The notes beneath the pieces were generated by a model that was not told where the DNA came from, did no database searches, and worked only from the letters and a program-made list of their open reading frames with translations. This document shows positions 56,209 to 64,000 of a DNA stretch of 64,000 nucleotides, in pieces (position 1 is the first letter of the stretch; every line of letters starts with the position of its first letter). The DNA comes from Bagarius yarrelli. Lineage: Eukaryota > Chordata > Actinopteri > Siluriformes > Sisoridae. A program made the position numbers and the translations under genes. The stretch spans positions 208,501 to 272,500 of the forward strand of contig VCAZ01000236.1 in the NCBI GenBank assembly GCA_005784505.1, written 5' to 3'.

Positions 56209-56519
56209 TCAGAAGGATTTGCGCTCCGTGTGGTTGTAGTTTTCCGTCAGCAGTCTGTCGGATTTTAAAGTGTCCGTGTCGATGTTATTAGGTTCGACCT
56301 CCTGCTCTCTGTCCCGCCTACACAGGAAACACAGGATGCGCTTAAACGTGTTCCTCATGTCCTCGTCTCGGCAGGAATAGATGATGGGGTTCACCAGGGA
56401 GTTACACTCGGCCAGGACCAGGCAGTATTTCTCATATTTCAGCACTTGACAACTGGTGCACTGCAACCCGTCCAGCAGCAGGATGACCAGTCCGGGGGTC
56501 CAGCAGATCACAAAGGCAC
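56209..56519 (-). CDS. lpar2: lpar2 coding exon 2 (TM6-TM7 and C-tail)
   Basis: After the minus-strand acceptor CTGTCCTCAG it completes Gly254 and encodes AFVICWTPGLVILLLDGLQC, TSCQVLKYEKYCLVLAECNS, LVNPIIYSCRDEDMRNTFKR and ILCFLCRRDREQEVEPNNID, ending NHTERKSF. Cys residues after helix 8 (C317, C320) are likely palmitoylation sites. The intron position within the Gly codon before AFV is conserved among LPAR genes. Confidence 0.93.
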
Positions 56520-56603
56520 CTGAGGACAGAGGGGGGGAAAAAACTGCTCAAGAAAAGACAAATCAGTCCTTATGTGTGTGTGAAGTAAACAGGATGTGGG
56601 CAT

Positions 56604-56646
<43 letters not shown>

Positions 56647-59600
56647 GAGTGATTCACATCTCAAGAATGCCTTTTTTCCCCATGAGGTTCTGTATGTCAA
56701 TTCATTAACATCTGTTTCCTATAGAGTCTCGGCGCGTAATTATCATTCCTCACGACACGAGCCGCCGAGGACTGCCATCGCGAGTCACACAAACACTACA
56801 CACTCCTCCTTCTTCTCCTTCATCCTCCTCCTCCTCCTGATCCCTTTATAGTCACTGCCTATTTTCTCCTCCCTTCCCAAACCCTCCATTAGATGAGCTG
56901 TTCGTCATTCGGTAATAATTAGTTGTGAACTTACTGGAAGGTGAAACATGTTTGCGTGTGAAGAGTTTCAGGTTTACATTCCTAAAGTCTTGTCAAATGA
57001 ATGCTAAAAAGCAAAACAAGCTAATGATACAGGGTTCTACTTTTAAAAAATCCACTTTAGCTCAAATCAGCAGGAAATTATTATATTATTATTATTTTTT
57101 GCTAAATTGTCGTGTTTGCTAACATTAGCAGCACAAATGATAAACATTTATGGAAGAATTCTCTCAGAAATCCTCTCAGGTTACTGCACGCTTGCTAGTT
57201 AGCATTAACTAAAAATAGCATTAGCAGGATAATTTATAAATAAATTTCCTCAAATTCCTGTCAAGTTACCACGTTTGCTAGTTAACCGTACCTAAAAAAA
57301 GATTAACTTGTCCAGTTATTTAGCATTAGCAGGAAAGACAATAGACTTGGATAACTAACTCTCAGGTTCACTTATGTTTAATCCACTAACCAAGATTAGA
57401 AAGGAAAATACTAGTTAATATCTGTAGAGAAATATTATTTATATATATATTTATAACTGAATTCTCCCACAGATCCTGTCAGATTATGTCGTGTTTGCTA
57501 GCTACAACTAGCAGAAAAAGTTCTGACAGGTTGTCTAGCATTAGCAAGGTAGCGAGTTAGCTCATGTTTGCTAGTTAGCATTAACCAGAAAAAGTTTAGA
57601 AACATTTACTCACGTTAGTTAGCTGCTGCTGCTACTACTAGCAGAGAAAGTTGGTTTTTGTCATCCAGCATTAGCAGGACGGACAATTTAGTAATGAATT
57701 TTTTTAGAAATCCGGTCAGATTACCACATTTGCTAGTTAGCATGATTCGAGAAAGATTAGGAACTTTTATAGACATGATTTTCTAAATTCTGGTCAGTTA
57801 GTTAGCATTAGCAGGACAATTTAGAAATCAGTTTCCTCAGAAATATTGTCAGGTTACAAGGTTTGCTAGTTAACCTTACCTAAAAAAGATTAACTTGTTC
57901 GGTTATTTAGCATTAGCACAAAAGACAACAGACTTGGATAACTACATTTCTTTTAGAAATCCTGTCAGGTTCACTTATGTTTATTCCATTAGCCAAGATT
58001 AAAATAAAACATACTAGTTAATATCTGTAAAGACGTAGTATTCTTAGGACACTTATAACTGAATTCTCCCACTGATCCTATCTTATGCTAGTTTGCTAGG
58101 TACAACCAGCAGAAAAATTCTGACAGATTGTCTAGCATTAGCAAGGTAGCAAGTTAGCTCATGTTTGCTAGTAAGCATTAAACAGAAAAAAGTTTAGGAA
58201 CATTTTATAACTTCATTTCTTCATTTATAACTGAATTCTCTCACAGATCCTGTCAGATTACGTAACGTTTGCTAGCTACAACTGGCAGAAAAAGTTCTGA
58301 CAGATTGTCCAGCATTAGCAATTTCCTCAGAAATCCTGTCAAGTTGGCTCATGTTTTCAGCAGAAAACATTTATAGTTACAGGTTTTTATAATTTAAACA
58401 AAATAAACCAACGTCAGAACTTATTTTCCTTAAAATACAAAGATTTAGCAACTTTTCAATGAAAGAAAATGTACTGCAGTGTGCAAGCTCGATTCCATGA
58501 CCTGAAATATTTCTATTTTATATTTGTATCTGTAGTAATTAAACATTTCTCCTGATATGATATGACATTACAAAACCCGACATTTATCAGGAGTGGTAGC
58601 ATCGGTCATGTTAGCTAGCAACAGCAGGGATAAATAATACAACTGTTATGTGACAAAATGGAGGTTTGTACGCATTTAAAGCTAAGTAAGTTGCCAAGAA
58701 GAGCTTAATAAAATGAATTATTGTATATAAATTTGTAATATAAATATATTAATTTTGCTAGCATTAACAAAGGAGATAATACACTTTTATATTTCATGAA
58801 TTCTTCTAAATTATTTTTACTAGCTAAAATAAACATTTAAAGTTTTCTTGGTTTTGTACACAATTATGATTTTAGTTTTCATGACTACTAAAAAAATAAT
58901 CATTTCAGGAAATATATACACACACACACCCACACACCACACACACACACACACACACATACACACATACACACACACACATACACACACACATACACAC
59001 ACGTTTAACACAAAGAAAAACTCATGTTTAAATTTAGCGTAGCTTAGCTTAACTTTTCTAAAACTATGTGGATTTATTTTTGTTTACAAAAACATTCCCA
59101 GGCCTGAAAATGTCTTGTTTAAACTTCCATGATTTTTCCATGACGGTACGAACCGAATTCTGTCAATCTTATTTTAACAGTGAAAAATAACGAGTATTGA
59201 AGAAAAGCTTTCCGTAATCAAGTAGGAAAAGGCGAGTGTGTGAACGGGATCTTTAAAGAGATTTGCTGAGAAGAAAAATCTTACACAATGTGGTGATATA
59301 ACAGAATCTGCTTTATGGTCATTATACAAAATCTTACAAAACACACACATAATCTGCTTTATGGTCATTATTTCACAAATCCACACACACACACACACAT
59401 ATGTACAATGACAATACAGATACAATGAAAAGCTTTCTTCCGGGGTTCGGATATCCCGAGTGATCAGGGTCGGAGGACTGGTATGGACTGGTATGGGCCC
59501 GCCCCGGGGGGCGGTAGGGGTAAAAGGTGTCGCTCGGAAAGCTCTACGACATCTCTGAGGGGTTTAAACTCCTAATGCTTCGGTTACCGTCACACAACTT

Positions 59601-62600
59601 AGGGATAATTAACAACCAACCAAGTGAACCTAAATCCTGATTCTTGACTACAATTTAGCTTTGTTTTATTGGTTTTTGTTTTGTATTCCGGCTGCAAAAA
59701 GTGATTATTTTGATGCAATTATTACCGATTGATCGGTTAATCAGACATTTTTCTAAGTATTAAGTTATGCCTATTGAACTATATTAATACAGGGGTGCCT
59801 TGACTTACGAGTGACGGAGCTCATAACTTAAATTACTCATATTTCAAATAAATTTTTCCCATTGAAATAAATTAAAATGTCATTAATTTGTTTCGAGTCC
59901 CCAAAAAACACAGCAATTTTTTCTGTTACCTGTTTTTAAATAAGAAAAATAAACTGATAAAAATAACGAATATTGTATAAAAACACTAGAATAGGATGTA
60001 CTGGAATAAACTGGTTTTATTAAGTATAATGTACAGCGTTTACCTTGGAGATCAGACGACTCCACTTGCTAACCCGCATGTTTGACTAGCTATCAGTGAC
60101 ACACGGGATGCTGGGCGGATGTTACGGCGTTTACTGTGGCGTTTGCTACGCTAACTAGCGGTTGGGTGTCTAAAGCTCGTAACCCCGAATTTTAGCTCGT
60201 AACTTAAAGCAAAAAAAAAAAAAAAAAATCAGCGAAGTAACGAATCATTTTCATATTCTCAGCAAGTTTTAACTATTATTCATCTTTGGAAATTAGTTGA
60301 AATCAGCAATCAGCAAATTAGCTATTATTTTTATTTTAAAGCAAAAAAAAAAAAAAAAACGAAAAAAAGAATGTATCCATGATTATGATCAGATTCTTCA
60401 CACACGACAGCAGGTTTTGTTTGTAGTTTTGTGAAACCTGCTCACACCCAAGATGATTGCGTCGATGATTTTGGCTCCAAAAACCTCCCTTTACTGTAAA
60501 ATCTTTATCGGTCTAGTAACCATAACAACTAAGCAGTAGAGATCTTAGGAAGTCGGGACAATAGAAATAAAAGAAGAACAATACCCGAGTCCTTTATCTT
60601 ATCTCAGCTCTAAATAGGAAATGAGGATTACAGGATCATCCTAAACCTCTACAACCCCCCCGAAGAAGCGTCTTAATCAGCAGCTGTGGCTTTAACACTC
60701 GTCGTCTAAACACACAACGACTAACAGGGCGGTCAAGCTACACAATCTATAGATCTATAGAGTTACACAGTCCACAGTCAATAGTTTTTACGTGACGTCA
60801 CACCCCTAAGAGAACGCCGCCCTGGTGGGCAAACAATACTATCGTCTGCTGCCAGAAAAGTCAAGAACTGAGTGATTTCTTTTATTGAGTCAAAATGTGA
60901 GATAGTTTGTTGTGCAATAAGATGCATTAACTGACAAGGGCTGTGTTGGTACAGAATCCCATCCAAAAAAAGAAAAGGTAGTAACTTGTAGATTTGTGCC
61001 ATTAAAGGTAATGGGGAAGTGGTAGCACAGTGGTTAAGATGTTGGACTACTAATTGGAAGGTCAGTGTTCTATTCCCAGTACCACCAAGTTGCCACTGTT
61101 GGGCCCCTGAACAAGGCCCTTAACATCTAATTGCTCGGTTGTATGAATGAAATAAATGTTAGTCGCTCTGGATAAGGGCACGTCTCCAAATGTAAGAATG
61201 AATAAATTATCCATTGAAATTTTATCCATAGATGACATTAATTAGAGCGGCCCACAGCTAATAGTTACACAAACTGTTTGCTAAATAAACTGAAAAGACA
61301 TACATGATATTGCACATTTTATTTAATTATATCGATTTTACTTTATAACAATAATGATATATAATAGTACTAAAACTACATCCTAACTTGTGTTAATGCT
61401 TCTAATAAACTTTATATAAGAAATAAGGAATGAAGGACACTGAAATCTGAGGATCTTGAATGCTCCCAACATCTAATTGATAAGTTATTTATGATTTCTG
61501 TGATTATTTCATTTTTTATTATTACTATTATATGTTTAAAAATGCGCGTTTTTACCTGTGAGCAAACTGACAAGCTAACACTAACCCTAACCCGATCATT
61601 GAACTTTATCTCCTCTAATATTTACATAGCTGTCTACAGCACCCCTGAGGCACAGAGGGTTAAGAGCCCTGCCTAAGGGCCCAACAGTGGTAGTGGTATT
61701 GGTGGGTGGGGCTTAAAACCCTGATCCACTGATCAACAACCCAGAGCTTTAATCGTGTTTACCAAGAGTCACCAAACTCGAGTTTAGCTAGTTTCATGTA
61801 CACACAGCTAGACCTTGATTAGTTCATTCAGGTGTGTTAAATTAGGAATGGAGTTTAACTCTGCGGGACCGAGTTCGGTGACCCCCAGATTTTCGCTGTC
61901 CCCAAATGTAGTTGATGGTTGATCAAATGAACGAATGCATAACCCTGACCCACATGACCGATCATATGGAAAAAAATAATAAATCAACTTTACCCAGAAT
62001 CATAGAGACGGTTTTCATCAGCCCGACGAGCGTGTCGTTCTGTCTGACGTTAAGTGTGTACGGCAGCGTGCTCTGGCTCTTCCGGCGTACGTAGATAAAG
62101 ATGCGGGTGTATATGGCCACCATGATAGAAAACATGATGAGGTTGAGTACAGCCCAGAACACCAGGAAGCTGCGGGCGTAAAGTGGCGCCACGGTGGAGC
62201 AGGCCTGAATGTTGCACACGCAGTTCCAGCCCATGGTGGGAACGAGGCCCATGATGATGGCTATGACCCAGATCCCTACGATGAACAGCAGCACACGTCG
62301 GTTAGACATGGTGCTGTGCAGCTGCATGGTGAAGATGCTCTGATGCCTCTCCCACGCCACGGCCAGGAGGTTGACCACGGACGCCATTAGACTCATTTCG
62401 ATCAGTGCTCCTCGCACGAGCCACTCGTTCTGCGTGAGCCCGATGGTCCACGGTCCTGTGTGGAAGATCAGATTGAGGTAGGAGATGCCGGCGAACAGGT
62501 CCGCCGCCGCCATGTTACCCAGCAGGTAATAGATGGGAAAGTGGAAGCGGCGGTTTATGATAATTGCCACCATCACCAGCAGGTTGGCGAGAAGGATAAA

Positions 62601-62753
62601 GATGCACACGGGGACTCCGAGTCCCACCACCACGAAGTCCCGCGTCTTCCATTCTGCGCTGATGTTCTTTTTTCGGATGGCGTAGAAATAGGAAACGTTC
62701 ATATAGCGTCCATCGCAGCTATCAGCTGCAATCGACATGGAGAAGTTCAGCAT
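56209..62753 (-). CDS. lpar2: lpar2: lysophosphatidic acid receptor 2-type GPCR (spliced, 2 coding exons)
   Basis: Class A receptor for lysophosphatidic acid at the plasma membrane; family members couple to Gi, Gq and G12/13. Joining 62753-61994 and 56519-56209 gives 356 codons. Visible features are three N-terminal sequons (N3, N19, N30), TM1 VVVGLGVPVCIFILLANLLV, the EDG/LPAR signature NRRFHFPIYYLLGNMAAADL, ERH at 135-137 in place of DRY, GWNC in ECL2, CWTPG in TM6 and NPIIYS in TM7. K284 and R114 match the LPA phosphate-contact residues of LPAR1 (K294, R124), but the neighbouring Gln3.29 is Gly115. The C-tail ends ERKSF. It is nearest to LPAR1/2/3 and not S1P receptors. Adjacency to pbx4, as in human PBX4-LPAR2, favours lpar2. 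Start: first ATG after an in-frame TAG 27 nt upstream. Confidence 0.9.
56607..56643. repeat. (CA)n microsatellite, ~37 bp
   Basis: Uninterrupted CA run shortly upstream of lpar2 exon 2 on the transcribed strand. Confidence 0.95.
57110..58365. repeat. Higher-order tandem repeat, ~590-bp unit, built on GCTAGTTAGCATTAGC
   Basis: Two large copies follow each other. GATTAACTTGTC at 57301 recurs at 57888 as GATTAACTTGTT (offset 587), and TTAGCAAGGTAGC at 57541 recurs at 58139 (offset 598). Other shared landmarks are TTAGCATTAGCAGGA, AGACTTGGATAACTA and GCTAGCTACAACTAGCAG. Partial copies occur at both ends (57110-57240 and 58225-58350). Within each unit, shorter monomers repeat TTTGCTAGTTAGCATTA and TCAGAAATCCTGTCAGGTT. 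Confidence 0.88.
58915..59002. repeat. (CA)n/(CACATA)n microsatellite
   Basis: Compound run of CACACA with CACACACATA and CACCC interruptions in the lpar2 intron. Confidence 0.93.
59790..60210 (+). mobile_element. Terminal-inverted-repeat element, copy B (inner unit only)
   Basis: It starts CAGGGGTGCCTTGACTTACG after a TA and runs through TTTACCTTGGAGATCAGACG, CACTTGCTAACCCGCATG, ATGCTGGGCGGATGTTACGG and GCTACGCTAACTAGCGG to CTCGTAACTTAAAGC, then breaks into an A run. The right terminal inverted repeat is missing. Confidence 0.82.
61015..61195 (+). mobile_element. tRNA-derived SINE, full length
   Basis: The best copy in the window: head GGGAAGTGGTAGCACAGTGG (A box), TTAAGATGTTGGACTACTAA, B-box region TGTTCTATTCCCAGTACCAC, CAAGTTGCCACTGTTGGGCC, CCTGAACAAGGCCCTTAACA, TAATTGCTCGGTTGTATGAA, tail TAGTCGCTCTGGATAAGGGC and TCTCCAAATGTAAGAATG. 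Confidence 0.9.
61630..61750 (-). mobile_element. tRNA-derived SINE, partial
   Basis: On + it reads CAGAGGGTTAAGAGCCCTGC, CTAAGGGCCCAACAGTGG and GGGGCTTAAAACCCTGATCC, then CTGATCAACAACCCAGAGC. The tail is replaced by CTACAGCACCCCTGAGGC, close to the second SINE family. Confidence 0.7.
61994..62753 (-). CDS. lpar2: lpar2 coding exon 1 (N-terminus to TM6)
   Basis: A 760-nt coding part encoding residues 1-253 plus one base of Gly254, ending LVGLMKTVSMILG at donor CTGG|gtaaag. It holds the extracellular N-terminus, TM1-TM5 and the third intracellular loop (RRKSQSTLPYTLNVRQNDTL). Ile/Met-rich helices and GC-rich coding sequence contrast with the AT-rich flanks. Confidence 0.93.
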
Positions 62754-62859
62754 TGGACAAGTGTTCCGAAATGACTGCTAGATTCCGCTTCCCTGAGGGA
62801 GAAACTCGCCCTCCATCCGAGACATCCAGTCAGAAGCTGAAGACCGGAGGAGCTGGTTT
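62754..62859 (-). other. lpar2: lpar2 5' UTR part of the coding exon
   Basis: On the minus strand CTTTTCTCTTCACAG| ends at 62860, a strong acceptor, so the coding exon probably begins at 62859 with 106 nt of 5' UTR. The upstream non-coding exon and promoter were not located and may lie beyond the window. Confidence 0.55.
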
Positions 62860-64000
62860 CTGTGAAGAGAAAAGGGGGCACTAATAAAAGGATGCTTTAG
62901 AATCCAGACTTTCTTCAGTCAGTCAGAAAGACAAGACTTTTCCGACTGGAGCTTTAAATTAACTGAATGAATAACTTAAAACAGTCTTATACAGTATTAA
63001 ATATAGTACAGGGGTGCCATGACTTACGAGTGGAATTCGTCTCAGCAGTTAATATTAAAGAAAATTAATTAACCAATCGGAGAAACAGACAATGCTGTGC
63101 TGTTAAAGTGTAATTCATTAGGAGCAAATGAAGAAAATGCTGCCCCTCCTAAACACATTGTGTGTAAAATTATGTACAGAGGTGCCTTTACTTACGAGTT
63201 TTAATTGGTTCGGTGACGGAGCTTAAATTACTCGTATGTCAAATAAATTTTTTTCTATTGAAATGAAAAAAACACAGCAATTGTTTTATGTTACATGGTT
63301 TTAAATAAAAGAATTAATGTATAAATATTGAATATTGTATAAAAACACTAGAATAGGATGTATTCTAGTAAGTATAATGTACAGCGTTTACCTTGGAGAT
63401 CAGACGACTCCACTTGCTAATGCACATGTCTGACTAGCTATCGAGTGACACACGGGATGATGGGCGGATGTTACGGCGTTCACTGTGGCATTCGCTACGC
63501 TAACTAGCGGTTGGGGGTCTGAAGTTCGTAATCCGAATTTTAGCTCACAACTCAAAGCAAAAAAAACCGTCCGAGAGACGACTCGTACCTCGAAGAACTC
63601 GTTAGTCACGTTTGACTCACGACACTCGTAAGTCAAAGTACCGCTGTATTTTAATTAGTTTAGTTATCGGTTTACTGACGAGTTTCATCTGTGGCTGTGT
63701 AAAAATATCGAATAAGCAAACTATTGTGATTTTTTAACAAGAGTCAATATTATCGATATTCTAACTTCTCTTATTTTTAATTTCTTCTTCGACTTTATTG
63801 CATTTTTTTATTGTATTTTTTTTCTGTATATTTTCGATGTCATTTGATTTTATTTAATTAAAATCAAGTGATTCAGGACTTCCTCCTTTGCGTCTGTAGT
63901 TGTCGCTGACACATACGTCCATCCATTTTCTCAAACGCCAACATGGCAAAAAAAAAGGGCACTTTTTTTTAACTTTTTGTATTTTTTTAGCTATTTGTTT
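62860..64000. other. lpar2 upstream intron or flank
   Basis: AT-rich sequence dominated by element copy C (63007-63646). No exon, promoter or other gene is recognised from 63650 to the end. Confidence 0.5.
63007..63646 (+). mobile_element. Terminal-inverted-repeat element, copy C (complete, 640 bp)
   Basis: Both ends are present. The left end reads CAGGGGTGCCATGACTTACG and the reverse complement of the right end reads CAGCGGTACTTTGACTTACG, with TA on each side (63005-63006 and 63647-63648) as a possible target-site duplication. An inner start, CAGAGGTGCCTTTACTTACG, lies at 63177, so the element is nested or composite. It has no coding capacity and is MITE-like; the superfamily (Tc1/mariner-like by TA, or hAT-like by CAG end) is unresolved. 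Confidence 0.82.

Larger units (their letters stand above)
56520..61993 (-). other. lpar2: lpar2 intron, 5474 nt
   Basis: Contains (CA)n at 56607-56643, a CTCCTC run at 56819-56840, the GCTAGTTAGCATTAGC higher-order repeat (57110-58365), (CA)n-rich DNA at 58915-59002, a local 22-nt direct repeat at 59305-59371, element copy B (59790-60210) and two SINEs (61015-61195 and 61630-61750). No internal gene is supported. Confidence 0.8.

Noticed and set aside
62460..62774. + strand 104-codon frame opposite lpar2 exon 1
   Set aside because: Antisense shadow of the GC-rich receptor coding sequence.

Overview
The window is intron-rich vertebrate nuclear DNA. Dinucleotide microsatellites, (CT)/(GA) tracts, tRNA-derived SINEs and the two protein sequences point to a teleost fish. 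The SINE tail (GTCGCTCTGGATAAGG...) and the Pbx4 sequence fit an otophysan such as a catfish or characin, but that placement is inference. No bacterial or viral genes are visible.

Two genes can be supported, facing tail to tail. (1) pbx4 on the + strand, about 4.2-54.7 kb, is a PBC-class TALE homeobox gene. It has seven coding exons (4209-4378, 20169-20242, 43220-43461, 44518-44708, 45965-46100, 47059-47215, 51578-51621) whose phases join into one 337-codon reading frame. A spliced 3' UTR exon begins at 51752, and a good poly(A) signal lies at 54688. (2) lpar2 on the - strand, 62753 to 56209, is a lysophosphatidic acid receptor of 356 codons. It has two coding exons split in TM6 at the usual LPAR position and a 5.5-kb intron. 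PBX4 and LPAR2 are also neighbours in human 19p13.11, which supports both names.

Layout: 1-2.5 kb holds two minisatellites and simple repeats. 3.1-4.2 kb is the probable pbx4 promoter and 5' UTR. 4.4-20.2 kb is intron 1, with SINEs and an unusual alternating array of tRNA-like SINE heads at 18.5-19.3 kb. 20.2-43.2 kb is intron 2, with long purine and pyrimidine tracts, SINEs and several TAAT-rich unique islands that may be enhancers. 43.5-51.6 kb holds the compact 3' exons, many of whose splice sites sit against (GT)n or (CA)n repeats, and an intron 6 made largely of three unrelated minisatellites. 51.6-54.7 kb is 3' UTR. 54.8-64 kb holds lpar2, three copies of a terminal-inverted-repeat element, and a ~590-bp tandem duplication in the lpar2 intron.

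The best points for follow-up are: a ~190-bp, ~95% identical inverted repeat flanking pbx4 exon 5 (the first homeodomain exon); decayed remains of the long-isoform C-terminus downstream of the short pbx4 stop, with a 43-nt piece of it copied upstream; and an lpar2 receptor in which the ligand-selectivity residue Gln3.29 is replaced by Gly.
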